A DNA stretch of 64,000 nucleotides from Hyalella azteca (taxonomy: Eukaryota; Arthropoda; Malacostraca; Amphipoda; Hyalellidae), in assembly GCF_000764305.2 (NCBI RefSeq), contig NW_025937524.1:630916-694915 (forward strand), in the 5' to 3' direction. A model generated the notes under the pieces. The model was not told the origin of the DNA. It saw only the letters and a list, made by a program, of their open reading frames with translations, and did not search any database. Of this stretch, positions 10,907-25,900 are shown one piece after another (position 1 is the stretch's first letter; every line of letters begins with the position of its first letter). Both the position numbers and the translations under genes were made by a program.

Positions 10907-13900
10907 CTGACGTGACCAGCTTACCTGCGTATATAGGGGCCGGATTATCGTGATGTGTTCAATATTTATCTACTTTACAATCTTTTAAAAGGCTCCATTG
11001 AACTATCTGCTGAGAGAATAAGGGATCAAATAGTGCTTATGATTAATTCATTTATTATAGTATAATATATAATATTGATTTCCAGTGTAATGATGGCCAG
11101 TAGTTTACCCGTAACTTTACTCGTAAATGATGTAAGCGGCTACATTATAAATCGATGCTGTTATAATAATATATACATCATACATCGATGCTGTTATAAT
11201 AATATTTACATCATACATCGATGCTGTTATAATAATATCTATTAACAGATCCAGCGTCCTGATGGTGAGGACTCACTGTGCCGAGGCAGGTCGTGTAGGC
11301 TGGTGAACGCGTCCTCGCCCACCGTCAACTGCAACCAAAATATTATTCTCAACAACATCGGGTGAAGAGAAGCAATTGATTTAGTTAATAATATTATTTT
11401 GGCATCAATATTTGTCAAAGTAAAGGTTTACAATTCGTAGTATGAACACTATGGATGTGCAGCAACTCGATATCCAGGCAAGAAAACGGAATGCAAGCAG
11501 TACATTTAGAATCCAACGTGTGAAGACATGGGATATGAATTTTAATTAGGAGTATAGTAAGTAACTATTACGATCTGAGGATAAAAAGGAAACAAACGCA
11601 AAATAACCAACAGTTTGATAGAAAAAGAGTAAAGGATAAATGGAATTATATTTATAACAAAGTGGCCAGCAGGATAACGGTACAGGATAGGAGAGGGTGC
11701 AAGGCAGGATGGGGCAGGGTGCAGGGCAGGATAGGGGAGGGTGCAGGGCAGGATAGGGCAGGATGCAGGGTAGGATTGGGCAGGGTACAGGGCAGGATAG
11801 GGCAGGGCGCAGGGCAGGATAGGGGAGGGTGCAGGACAGGATAGGGCAGGATGCAGGGTAGGATTGGGCAGGGTGCAGGGCAGGATAGGGGAGGGTGCAG
11901 GGACAGGATGCAGGGCAGGATAGGGCAGGGTGCAGGACAGGATAGGGCAGGGTGCAGGGTAGGATGGGGTATGATGCCGCGCAATCAAAATTTAATCCCA
12001 CTCACCGAGAGCGACACGGGAATATCCCGCGGTAGGAGCAGATCCTCAGGGTCCGTGAGAGGTCCTCGGGCGATGTCCTCCAACTGTTCATCATAGGGGA
12101 CGAGGGGACTGAGTCCCAGCGATGAAAGGGACTTGCCGAGGTGAGGCGGTGCACTTGCATCAAGTCCCACAGTTGCCACTTCACGACTGTCGTGCGCTGT
12201 AGACTTGCTGGCTGTCACGGCAGGTGCTGGAGACGTGGACTGGGGTCTCGTGTGGTCGCCCACGCGAGGCGGTCCAACGGGAGCGAAGCTGAAAATTTTA
12301 GAGGCTATTCAATTCCGAGAAATTTTGAACTTTCCGACTTAATAAATTGAAATAACTTAAACAAATTATTCAGAATAAGCTTTATCCTGCACGGCAGGAG
12401 TCAAAAAGAGTGTCATGCTCATGAACTTTTGCTGGAAACGCAAATTTGCCAGAAATGTCAATGATATGGTAGGGAAAATTGAAATAATTCGCCCGCGTTC
12501 CTATAGATTTTTCGAGTAGTCCGGAGTACAACAGGCGAATAATTGATGGCGGATTGTTAATGACTTGGTAAAAACTGAGTTCTCATCACCCAGAATGCTG
12601 AAAATATAAAGAAAAGGTCTAGTGGAAAATTCACAGCACGTTTTCTCAGTATACTCAGGCCGAAAACAATATATAAGTTCAACATTTGGAAAACGTTTCA
12701 AAAAGAATGGATACGAAATTTTGTACATGACCAATTACTACATTGCTTAATAGTTAAGCTGATAAAAAGGTAGTACTGAAGACAATGAAGAATATTCCAG
12801 AATTATTTTTATACGGTCACTACGCTAAAAAATTAATTAAAATTCAAATATTCATATGTATAGAGTAACTATCTAGCCTGGATTTAACTCTATTTCATTA
12901 CATTAATTTAATTGCTTAAATAGCTATTGCTAATTCCATCTAAGAATTGCGGAACGTGCTTTAATTTCCTTGTCCGCATCAAAACATTAATTTAAATGCT
13001 CATATTTCAATACTTGGACATGGAAGGGGATACTGCGATGCCTTGAACGATGGTCAGATAATAGGTGATTGGCGAAGTCATGATAACGTATAGCCTAAAA
13101 ATTTAAAAGCAAAGAGTAGTCCACAAAAATTCATATCTTTATAGAAAACGTTTCGGAGTCCAGCTCCATCGTCAGTTCGTAGAATAATTCTACGAACTGA
13201 CGATGGAGCTGGACTCCGAAACGTTTTCTATAAAGATATGAATTTTTGTGGACTATTCTTTGCTTTTAAATTTTTAGTCAACTTGCGATTTAAGCAAATA
13301 AGTGACATTAATACTTTAACGTGTAGCCTCTAATGCAAACCACGGGCCGTGATGGGTCGTTTTGTAAAGCGATTTTAGGTGATGATAACATGCCCACAAA
13401 AACGTTAAAGTTCTATCTTGGTGATGTTTTAACTTATATAGAAGAAAAGTAGGTAATTGTCATAAAAGGACGACAAACAATTCTTTAGTTGGCAACAACC
13501 ATCTACAAATGACCAGTCCAAGACTGAAGTAAACAAAATTTTCATTCATCCGGGTGTTTGCGGAAAAAATCATTCAAAAACCTTGCACCGAGCGTCTCTG
13601 TGGTAGTGGAAACGTCCATCTCAACGATGTCGTTGGAGATTGTGAAAAGCTCGTCGTGCAGCGGTTGTTCCTCGTGCTGCTGTTGGTGCTGCTGCTGTTG
13701 ATGCTGCTGCTGATGCTGCTGCTGCTGGTGCTGCTCTGTGTCGGTGCCATTCGTGGCGCTACGCTTGCGTCGTCGTCCATACGATGCGACGCCGCTGCCG
13801 CAGTTCACCTGCATTTACAAGTAATTGGTAGTTACTCTTGCTTGTACACTTGTTCCTACCATTGGTCTTATTCTTGTTCTTACTTCTACAAGAGAAAACC

Positions 13901-16900
13901 TGCTCGACCGGGATTAGTTCTAAAATTTATTTCGTTCCTACACTGGGCAGATCGGTGGCGCTTTCCTACATTATTTCAGTCAAGTTATAAAGTAATTATA
14001 ATGAAGTGACGAGTCTCACCGGTAGACATTTGTCTTGGCAAAACCTGACGGTGGCGACGAAGTTGACACGCGCTGTTGATGGGAACCTGAAGGCCTTGAA
14101 GTTGGCGAAGAGCGTCTTGGTTCTCGCGTCGACGCTGAGCTCGGGGAAGATCTCGCGGTAGCGCGGGCACCTGAACCGTCAATGAGGGTTCTAGAATTTA
14201 TACATACAAAGAACCAAACCAATTATTGCTGCCAATATTTCATTTATATTGACCAGAGCACACATACAGATGGCTTGTCAAAAGTGAATAATGCATAAAG
14301 GTATTTGGCTAAAACAGGCTCGGTTAGAACTGTCTCGGGAAAAGCTCCTTACTGAGTAGTAGTATCACCTTATACTCACAAAGAAAACGTGGAAAACACC
14401 AGCTTACAGCAACGTTCCAACAAAATCAACACTCACCCGATGTTATCTATGAGCATGAGTGTCTCTCCGTGATCAGTGCGCGCCTCCAGCATCCTGGCAA
14501 AAATAGAAAACGCCGAGTTTTGTTCCATCTCAATCCGCAGCGTAAGCAGCTCGCCCAGGTCGACGTTGTTGGCTTCGTTGCCCGTGGCGCGGTAGATGCG
14601 CATGCGCACGTTGGGCGTGGGCGCCGTGTTGCTTACGATGTCCAGCGGACCAGGACGGAAAACACCGCTGCCACACACAACAAACAACGTCTCAGTATGA
14701 GACACTATTAGCGTCGGTCTAGTCTACTGGTCCAGCGGACCAGGACGGAACACACCGCTGCCACACACAGCAAACACATGCCATCATAGCATCATGCCAT
14801 CAGAGCATCATGCCATCAGAGCATCATGCCATCAGAGCATCATGCCACCATAGCATCATGCCATTCTTGACAGTTCCAGACATCCTATGCAGTGGTCAAT
14901 TTCGCCAATCATGACTATAAACATGTGAACATGTTCTCTCCTATTATATGTTATTTAAGTGCTATTTGTCCCGTTAGTGTAAAATTGTAAATAAATCAAA
15001 TGCTTAAGGATATGAGTAAACACTTCATCACAGTCACTACGACTGAGATATTATGAGGTAGGTCGTAAGCATCAAGTAATTTGAGTGACCACATCCGAGT
15101 TCCCGGTGAGGCTGTCTGGCCAACTATTGTCACGTCTCGGACCAATTTACGGCCGCACCCGCGGCCGGTCTCGCGGCCGCCGTACTAAAAACATAGAAAA
15201 AACCTAGCCAATCAACGAAAACAATGCAGGTTAGGTCCAGTTAGGAACAGGTTCCATTAAAAACACAAAAAACCTAGAAAAACTCATAAAAACACTTAGA
15301 AAACCTTTTGGCCGCGAGACCGGCCGCGGGTCCGGTCGTAAATTTGTCCGGCCAACCGTTGTCATGATTAGTAACAGACGTGAAAAAAAATTTGCACATG
15401 CTCATAATGGCTGACACTGGAAGGCGACAGTTAAGTCAGTCACTAAAAACTAACTCCGTCTCATCTCGAACGTCGGATTACTTCTCAGAGTATGAATAAA
15501 TCGCAGGACGAGCTTTGTGCGCCGGGCGTCATATAGCAAAACTCTGTCAAATATCGCCCTCAACATCATTTGTTCTAATAACAGTTGGAGCGACACGCCT
15601 TAGGTGTGTCCCCAATTCTTAACATTACAGAACATTAACAGTTTGTTATGGTCTCGAACTCGCAACTCACTGCTCCAATTTTACTGCGCTTAACCGCCCG
15701 GCCTCCTCGCCGATTTTGATAAGAAACTGGCGCACAGAACTGGGATCGAACCCGCAATTAGCAAGCGGGTCTGGAGAAGTGTCGATTCGGTATACTAACT
15801 GTAACCACTGGGCCGTCTTGCAATTTCTTCCTTAAATTTTTTTGCATTAAATATTTAATACCTCTAAATGTTTTGCCAGAGGGCTTTAGATGAAAGTAAA
15901 ATCTATGTATATGTAAAATGAAAGTGAAATGCAAGCAAAAGATGATATTAGAATCCATGTAGGAGTAAAGTTCTCGAATTATTTTAGTTTTATGATGGAA
16001 TTTTGGCTAACGGATTATTCAGCTTGAAACGCAGGTAATTTAATTCGAACAGCATGACTTCGCTTAGGATTTCAATAAATTCTGTTGTTCTTTCACTCAC
16101 CTAATTAGCTACTGGTGGCTTAACTTTTAAAAGTAAATTAAATTTACCACCTAGAAAGAGTAAAAAATTTCCCTCTAAAGTTTTCATCAAAAAACTTTCT
16201 ATTTATATGAATTGGGAGAGAATATCTTTCTTGGGACAACTGAAATAAACAAACCCGTCGATGAGAATTGCAAACCAGGCCAAACAAGTCAATGAACGGC
16301 TACAATATTTCATATTTGACCTGTCGTCCGAGGTGGCCAAGAGGTGCAATGCATTCAATCTTTCGCCTTTTGTGTTATTTCTACCAGAATTTTAACGCAG
16401 GCGCGTTCTAAGTCAGATGAGAAAAATACGAAACTACGATATATTCATATAGCAAAGAGTGTAATGCAATTAAGTTCTACAAGTTCTCAGGAACAACAAA
16501 AAAACGGCCAGAGAACTGAACAAGTCATGTTAAGTGAAATCGAACATCTACAGCAAGCTAGTGGCTATAATGACGGACTAACATGCATGTTACAGATTCT
16601 CTTGTGAGTAAATCGATAAAGTAAAGTTGTCAATATTTGCGGAACAGGCTTAACCGCAGAGAGACACAACTAAAATTGATTGCAATATAATGCAATCAAA
16701 TGAATCTCTAATACGTTATTAGATATGACGCAGTATAATACATTGTGCAGTTCATACAAAAACCATGCCACAACATCGAGTATGGAGGAAATATGCTGGG
16801 ATCTTACGGTCTAGGTTGCGACAAAACTCGAGACGTGCTCGGCGATCATGCACGCGACACGCATGCACGCGACACGCATGCACGCGACACGCATGCACGC

Positions 16901-19900
16901 GACACGCATACACGCGACACGCATACACGCGACACGCATGCACGCGACACGTATGCACGCTGCACGCATGCACGCGACACGCATGCTCTAATTGTCGAAA
17001 CACTCTCAAGCGTATGTAGTGCACTCTAGCGTTGAGCGCAATTCAACGATACGGTGAGCGATGTTACTATTGCTGTACAGTGGATAGTGTGCCTGATCTG
17101 CAAAGTGTGCTTTGCTGTACAATTGTAGATCAACTCTGCAGTTCAGTGTAGTTCTTTTCTATAATATAAGTCTATTGTGCTATACAGTGTACCTCTGTTG
17201 TACAGAGTAACTCAGGACACTGTACCTCCGGTCGGGATCGTATGTAAATGGAATGGTCGCCTTGCCGCTGCATCAGTCAACGGATCGCGGGCAGCGGAAG
17301 GAAACAGCAAAGAGTGAGTCATGGAAACCAATAGCTTGTTCAAGTATAGATGGTATAGATGTTTCATTACTATTAATTACTACAACACACGATACTGAAT
17401 GCAACATATTATATGAACAATCGAATTAAATTAATGGATCCAACACAGGAAAAACATCGAGATTCTCACTTGATGTCGATGCCTCCGCCAGTGCGGCCGG
17501 CGACGGCCTGGGGCGCGTAGCTGACGGTCTGATCGCCTGCCTCAAATGAACACTCAACGCGCACCGTGCGGTCCGAGTCCTGCATGATGAGCGGGTGCTG
17601 CTGCACCACCACCGTGTTCACGTACACGCCGTTCGCCTGCAACATCACAGTGTTCACGTACACGCCGTTCGCCTGCAGCTCCAGGCTTGTCGTGCTCAAA
17701 TAAGAAGAGTGGCAGCAGTACATTCCCGTGCTCCACTGAAGTGCACCACAAGGAGGCACATTGTGCACCCTTGCTCCACCACACCCTCCTGCTCCTCCAC
17801 ATCCACCTGCTCCATAGCATCCACCTGCTCCACCACATCCACCTGCTCCACCACATCCTCCTGCTCCATAGCACCCACCTGCTCCACGGTGCCGCAGACG
17901 GAGCCGATGGGCAGGCGGAGCGTGACGGTCGTCTGGCCGTTGCCCATCTCAAAGCAGGCGGGCGCGTTGCCCGACGCGTAAATTCGGCCGTCGAACGGCA
18001 CGCCGAACGTGAAGGTGACAAGCATGTCACTCGGCGTGCAGTCCACGCGAACTGTAATTGAAGACGAGCCTTTTAACTCGACGGTTTGACATGCTTCATA
18101 TTGCTTAAATATGTACTTAACTAATCGTTACGAACAATAGAATGGTCAGGGACTGTCATACGTGCTATATTTCGAGAAAGAATTGGCTTAAGGTCACTGC
18201 AAAAGTCTTGTGTGATGTTTGTTACCACTTGATGAAGCAGAGTTCTAAAATGATACAGGTTATAGCCTATAAGTCACAGAGAACCATCAGCATTATCTTC
18301 GTTAATTAATAGTAAGTTAGTTCTCATCTACCACAACAGTTGCAGAAGTGCAAGCATCATCTTTGTTATGTAATGGTACGTCGGTTCTCATCTACCACAA
18401 CAGTTGCAGAAGTGGAGGCATCATCTTTATTATGTAATGGTACGTCGGTTCTCATCTACCACAACAGTTGCAGAAGTGCAGGCATCATCTTTGTTATGTA
18501 ATGGTACGTCTGTTCTCATCTACCACAACAGTTGCAGAAGTGCAGGCATCATCTTTGTTATGTAATGGTACGTCGGCTCTCATCTACCACAACAGTTGCN
18601 NNNNNNNNNNNNNNNNNNNNNNNNNNNNNNNNNNNNNNNNNNNNNNNNNNNNNNNNNNNNNNNNNNNNNNNNNNNNNNNNNNNNNNNNNNNNNNNNNNNN
18701 NNNNNNNNNNNNNNNNNNNNNNNNNNNNNNNNNNNNNNNNNNNNNNNNNNNNNNNNNNNNNNNNNNNNNNNNNNNNNNNNNNNNNNNNNNNNNNNNNNNN
18801 NNNNNNNNNNNNNNNNNNNNNNNNNNNNNNNNNNNNNNNNNNNNNNNNNNNNNNNNNNNNNNNNNNNNNNNNNNNNNNNNNNNNNNNNNNNNNNNNNNNN
18901 NNNNNNNNNNNNNNNNNNNNNNNNNNNNNNNNNNNNNNNNNNNNNNNNNNNNNNNNNNNNNNNNNNNNNNNNNNNNNNNNNNNNNNNNNNNNNNNNNNNN
19001 NNNNNNNNNNNNNNNNNNNNNNGCACCTGCCATGAGCAGCAGCGCACTTGCCATGAGCAGCTGTGCACCTGCCATGAGCAGCAGTGCACCTGCCATGAGC
19101 AGCAGCGCACTTGCCATGAGCAGCTGTGCACCTGCCATGAGCAGCTGTGCACCTGCCATGAGCAGCAGCGCACTTGCCATGAGCAGCTGTGCACCTGCCA
19201 TGAGCAGCAGTGCACCTGCCATGAGCAGCAGCGCACTTGCCATGAGCAGCTGTGCACCTGCCATGAGCAGCAGTGCACCTGCCATGAGCAGCAGCGCACT
19301 TGCCATGAGCAGCTGTGCACCTGCCATGAGCAGCTGTGCACCTGCCATGAGCAGCAGCGCACTTGCCATGAGCAGCTGTGCACCTGCCATGAGCAGCAGC
19401 GCACTTGCCATGAGCAGCAGCGCACTTGCCATGAGCAGCAGCGCACTTGCCATGCTATCCGAGACCTTTGATGGTTAGTGTGTGACTGCTAAAGCAAAAC
19501 AGCAGTCAAAAGATGAATATACAGCAGTATGAGCTGCAATACAGCAGTCAAGAGTTGGACTGTACTGCAGAATAATATACAGCAGTATGAATATACAGCA
19601 GTATGAGCTGCAATACAGCGGTCAAGAGATGGACAGCCATCAAGAGTTGGACAGCAATAATTAGGCCAGCAGATGGACGCACCCGTACGGCAGGTAGAGC
19701 GCTCCGAGTAGAAGAAGTCTCTGTCCACCAGCAGGGCGTTTGGGCCGCCAACGGTGGTCGTGTGGTCGGCACTGAGCGAACACTCGCGTCTGAAGGACTG
19801 ATGGACATAATTAGGATTAAAATAAATTATCGTCTTAAGAACTGATGGACATAATAAAGATTAAAAATGAATTCTCGTCTGAAGAACTGAGTTAGCACTG

Positions 19901-22900
19901 CACCTGGTAGTTGTAGCTGTGGCAGTGCAAGTCTCATGAGCTAGACCAGCACCTGGTAGTTGTAGCTGTGGCAGTGCAAGTCTCATGAGCTAGACCAGCA
20001 CCTGGTAGTTGTGGCTGTGGCAGGACAAGTCTCGTGAGCTAGACCAGCACCTGGTAGTTGTAGCTGTGGCAGGACAAGTCTCAAGAGCTAGACCAGCACC
20101 TGGTAGTTGTAGCTGTGGCAGGACAAGTCTCAAGAGCTAGACCAGCACCTGGTAGTTGTAGCTGTGGCAGGAGAAGTCTCATGAGCTAGACAAGCACCTG
20201 GTAGTTGTAGCTGTGGCAGGAGAAGTCTCATGAGCTAGACCAGCACCTGGTAGTTGTAGCTGTGGCAGGACAAGTCTCATGAGCTAGACCAGCACCTATG
20301 AGCTAGACCAGTACCTGGTAGTTGTAGCTGTGGCAGGACAAGTCTCAAGAGCTAGAACAGCACCTGGTAGTTGTAGCTGTGGCAGGACAAGTCTCAAGAG
20401 CTAGACCAGCACCTGGTAGTTGTAGCTGTGGCAGGAGAAGTCTCAAGAGCTAGACCAGCACCTGGTAGTTGTAGCTGTGGCAGGAGAAGTCTCGCTCTCC
20501 GTCGCAATATCGCTGGCACTCGTCCCGGTCGAAGACGTTGGTAAAGAAGCGGTCGAAGTATGGCAAGAAGCGGCCCTCTAGATCGCTGTACTCGCAGTTG
20601 GGAGGATCTGCAGTAATTAAATCACGGCATAAGAGACGAGAATGAACATGGATTAAAACTTTACCCTCTGCCTGATCACAAAAAGCCGCGGGTAGCTCAT
20701 CAAACACTGGAAGCTTTTCAAGCACAGAAAGATGATAGGAGCTCTTGAAAAATTGATTAATAGGACTAAAAACTATACAAATTGTAAATGAATTGTGCTG
20801 CAAAATATTTGGCTTTGTAGGTGCAGTGCAACAGCAATTGACAAGTCATAGCGCGAAAGTTTCCAGAGATTTTTTCGTGACGTTTATGAATGGGACTAAA
20901 TGGTCGTTAAAAGATCCAAGCGGCAAAACTTGCAATCCTGTACCTCTCTACAACTACGCGTGATGGCTGCTTAGGTCTCTTAGCAAGTCTAAGTTGACAA
21001 TTCATAAGCCTTAGGCGATACCTCCCCAATGAAGATATACAAGCGTCGTACATCATGCAATACCGTCACCATGGAAGTGTCCAAGCGTCGTATATTAGGC
21101 AATATGTCACCATGGAAGTGTACAAGCGTCGTACATTAGGCGATACCGTCACCATGGAAGTGTACAAGCGTCGTACATCATGCAATACCGTCATCATTGA
21201 AGTGAACAAGCGTCGCACATCATGCAATACGTCACCAGGGAAGTGTACAAGCGTCGTACATCATGCAATACGTCCCCGTGGAAGTGTACAAGCGTCGTAC
21301 ATTAGGCAATACCGTCACCATGGAAGTGTACAAGCGTCGTACATCATGCAATACGTCCCCGTGGAAGTGTACAAGCGTCGTACATCATGCAATACGTCAC
21401 CAGGGAAGTGTACAAGCGTCGTACATCATGCAACACGTCACTATGGAAGTGTACAAGCGTCGTACATCATGCAACACGTCACTATGGAAGTGTACAAGCG
21501 TCGTACATCATGCAATACGTCACCAGGGAAGTGTACAAGCGTCGTACATCATGCAATACGTCACCAGGGNGACACATCGCCTGCTACTAACCTGAAGGGC
21601 AGGTCAACAGCCTGCAGACACATCGCCTGCTACTAACCTGAAGGGCAGGTCAACAGCCTGCAGACACATCGCCTGCTACTAACCTGAAGGGCAGGTCAAC
21701 AGCCTGCAGACACAGCGCCTACTACTAACCTGCAGGGCAGGTCAACAGCCTGCAGACACAGCGCCTGGCAGAGCGTTCTCGTAGGCACGCTAGGCACCAG
21801 ACGGCCCGGGAGCTCCAAGTCGTAGCCAGGCACGCGAACGTAGGTCCATGCTTTGCCGCACGTGCGCTCTGCGTGGGCACGAGGCACGTTACTAAATAAA
21901 TTAGCAGCACAAGAAGAGATACGGTGAAGTTACGCAATAAATTAGTAGCACAAGAAGAGATACGATGAAGTTACGCAATAAATTAGCAGCACAAGAAGAG
22001 ATACGATGAAGTTACGCAATAAATTAGCAGCACAAGAAGAGATATGAAGAAGTTACGCAATAAATTAGCAGCACAAGAAGAGATACGAAGAAGTTACGCA
22101 ATAAATTAGCTGCGCAAGAAGAAATAAGATGAAGTTACGCAATAAATTAGCAGCAAAAGAAGAGATACGATGAAGTTACGTAATTAATTAGCAGCACAAG
22201 AAGAGATACGGTGAAGTTACGCAATAAATTAGCAGCACAAGAAGAGATACGATGATGAACTGGATACGAGGTATGTTAGTGGACGTAGGCATGCCGAGCA
22301 CTCGTAAAATAGACATAATTTAATGATGTGTACACAAATGAAAGTGAATACAGTAAACCAAAAAATTTAGCTAATAAAAACAATTGGCGGTAGCAGAAGT
22401 ACCTTCATATTTTAAAGTAATCAAATATTAGTCTGGCCCACATAAGTCATTCTGGGCAGCTGCAATTCGTACATTTTAATTATAAATGAAAATCTGGTAG
22501 AGCATTCGCTCCACCAGATTTTGTTTCTGCGAGAATCTAAATTTTCTCGTAGTAGGAGACCCTGCAACACTCACCAGGTATGCAGACCTTCTCGTAGTAG
22601 GAGACCTGCAACACTCACCAGGTATGCAGACCTTCTCGTAGTAGGAGACCCTGCAACACTCACCAGGTATGCAGACCTTCTCGTAGTAGGAGACCTCTGG
22701 TGCGGGCGACAGCGCGGTCCCGGTGGCGGCGGCCGAGCGGTCGAGGGCGAAGCAGCGCTGAGCGGAGGACCGGGATGTCTCGATGGACATGGCAGCGCAG
22801 GCGCCGCTGCGGCGGTCACACTCGCGCAGACAGTCGATGGTCACGCCCAACTGGTCAGGCGCCTCCACTTCTTCTCTGCTCAGTCAGGACGGCCGTGCAA

Positions 22901-25900
22901 TAATAAATGTTGGCTATCAAACCGATCTGAGGTGAGAGCTAACTAGCGCGGGATGGTTGTTCATGGTATGGCAGCTGATCAAATTAACAGTCAAGATGAT
23001 GTCAAAATGGGGTTGCACTATCTGATAACCTTACTTATCTTTAGCTGACAGTTAGATACGAGTAGGCAGCTGAACATGAGGACTTTAAAATTTGTTTAGT
23101 TATTTGGTAACGCCTATTGCACGTTCATCATCTAGCGATTCTCAACTTGAAAAAGAGGTGCAGAACTTAAGATAATTGTGAAAATAAACCAAATCGTAGC
23201 TATTATCAACATGGAATATATAGGGCCTTTTTAGCGCATTTTCTCATTTGTTGAAAAATGCGTTATTGTGCTAGTCATGTCCGTCCGTCCGTGACTTCAC
23301 GGACGGACGGACATGAGAAAATGCGCTCTCTGTCACTCACTGCAGCGAGTACTGATCTAATAATTTAAAGCGAGTACTGATCTAATTCTTATATCGACGT
23401 GAGAACAAATCTCGTCAGTGAATTTACTTTCCTTATTTTTAAACGAAATACTACTATCATTATGATTTAGTACTTGATATTCATCCATGGACCAACTTTC
23501 AAATGAATGACTAATAATAAATCATAACATTTTAGTCACTGAGTTTCAACCATGCCAATATAGGGTGACCCAAAGGACCCTAACCTCCTGGCGCCTCGGA
23601 AGTCGACTCCCATGATCTTGTCGTAGGTCAGCGAGAAGCGGCAGTCAAGCAGCGAGCCTGAGACAATATAATTTGTTTTGTAGCTTTTTAACAACATATG
23701 ATCAATTCTGGTAGGAATAGCATTGAGAGAAATTATTCACGTGATCCTTGCTTGGCAAAGACAACCTTTAAATTATACAGGTCATCCCGACTTTGGTACG
23801 AATGAGGAAAAAACAAATTTATCTTGCAGTCATCTTGATTGACACCATGAAGGAAAAATGATCACTGATAGCATAAACTTAGTCAATCAGAACACGATTC
23901 AATGAAGGCAGAAAATGGATATCTGCCTGAAGAACCGACTGTTCAGAACTTTTTTTTCCTAATAATCACCATCATTTGATTACAAATAAATTGGAATTAT
24001 TCAAACGTCAGCAAAGTAGCACTACCATTGAGGTGAATATAGTAAATAGCATAACCATTGAGGTGAGTAGAGTTCCCCAACCACAAATTCAAAATCTCCA
24101 ACACTATCCGGCATAGTGCCGAACTAAAAATTCTGTTCCAATACTTTCATAAGCAGCTCACTCACCAACTCCACCGAAACTTCCTCCTGTTCCTCCAAAT
24201 GCCCCAGCTGCTCCACCAATGCCACCTCCGGATCCTCCAAAACTTCCTCCTGTTCCTGAAGATCCACCAAAACTGCCACCAGATCCTCCAAAACTTCCGC
24301 CAGATCCTCCAAAACTGCCGCCAGATCCTCCAAAACTTCCTCCGGTCCCTGTAAAGCCACTACTACCTGATCCTCCAGATCCTCCAATGGTGCCACCGGA
24401 GCCACCGATGCCACCACCGGATCCACCAAAACTACCACCAGAACCACCAGATCCAGTGAAGGTTCCTCCACCTGTGAACCAAGCAATGAATGAGTCAACA
24501 TCAGATCGACCTAAATCGGTGATTGTCAACCAAATAATTGAAAGATTGTTCAAAAAAACGGTGTAAAACGATTGATAAACCATATGATTACTGTTCTCAA
24601 CGTAGTTTGGATTTTAAAAGGGAAATAACGACTGAACCCGTGTTAGATGTTCACTCTATTTAGCCCCGATTGCATCAGGTGTTTTTTCTTGACCTGAGCC
24701 ATCTTGCCTGCCATGCTGGTGGTTGAAATGTTTCGATTGACGAGCGTCCGGCTTTATAAGTTTATTTAATTTCTTTTGTTAATAACAATAAATTAGTTTC
24801 CGTCAGTGTATACAGCTTCTTTTTATATACTACAAGAGAGTCATACTTGCGTACTACATCCTACTACAAGAGAGCCATCTGGAACGTAGCGAACTTAGTA
24901 CGGCATGTGGGAGAGAGCTCTACTAGTGTCTGGAAGGTAGAGAGCTCTGTATGGCAGATGGTAGAGAGCTCTACTAGTGTATGGAAGGTAGAGAGCTTAG
25001 TATGGCAGGTGGTAGAGAGCTCTACTGGTGTCTGGAAGGTAGAGAGCTTAGTGCGGCAGGAGGTAGAGAGCTTAGTGCCGCAGGTGGTAGAAAGCTCTAC
25101 TAGTGTCTGGAAGGTAGAGAGCTTAGTGCGGCAGGTGGTAGAGAGCTCTACTAGTGTTCGGAAGTTGCCAGGTTTGCGCACGTAAGCTAGTCAACTGTTT
25201 TCTCCGAATCACTGAGCCGTCCGATTGCGATCAGATAAATAATCATATAATGACTGAAATGGAATTGGTTAAGATTGTACAGGTTCTTCGCTAAAAGTCA
25301 ACACTATCCTACTCCTGCCAAAAAATCACGTGCTTTTCAACTACAGACAACATGTTCCTCACAGACTGCACGCGAGCTCTCATTCAGGAGTTAGAGGAAC
25401 ACAATAAAAATTTACACATAAATGAATTAAGCCAAAAGCACGCAAATGAGTGAATAGATCACCACCTTATAACTTGAATCATAATTTAAACATAAAGTAG
25501 AGCAGAGCACAAAAAATCTAATGAAACACTTAAACAATCGACATCAACAATTAACAGTAAAATGTGTAGTTTCAGCTATTTATGAAGCAATAATATGAAT
25601 CAAATTTGTAATGCTTGTAGTAAGGTGGCTCTGACTAAAGAAAAAACAGTTATTTGAATTTATGAAGAAAACTGCGAGTGAAACATGTAGCCAACAAGTT
25701 TAGAGCTCAATAGCTAACCCTGTATGAAGAGATTAAAGAGGAGCATGGTGAGTAGAGAGTAAAGAGAAAACAAAGTGGGTACGGTCCCAGCTGGTGGGTA
25801 CAGTACCAGCTGGTGAGCACAGTACCAGCTGGTGGGTACAGTACCAGCAGGTGGGTACAGTACCAGCAGGTGGGTACAGTACCAGCTGGTGAGNCATCTG

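Noticed and set aside
11542..12001. Open frames of Cys/Pro/Leu repeats on the minus strand
   Set aside because: They are translations of the G-rich array in overlapping frames, with no splice support.
15735..15822. tRNA gene
   Set aside because: Box A and B are present but the stems cannot be closed; a SINE head fits better.
18468..19478. Long open frames over the N run and the 21-bp array
   Set aside because: They are made of unknown bases and a tandem repeat whose period is a multiple of three; they lie in an intron of the traced gene.
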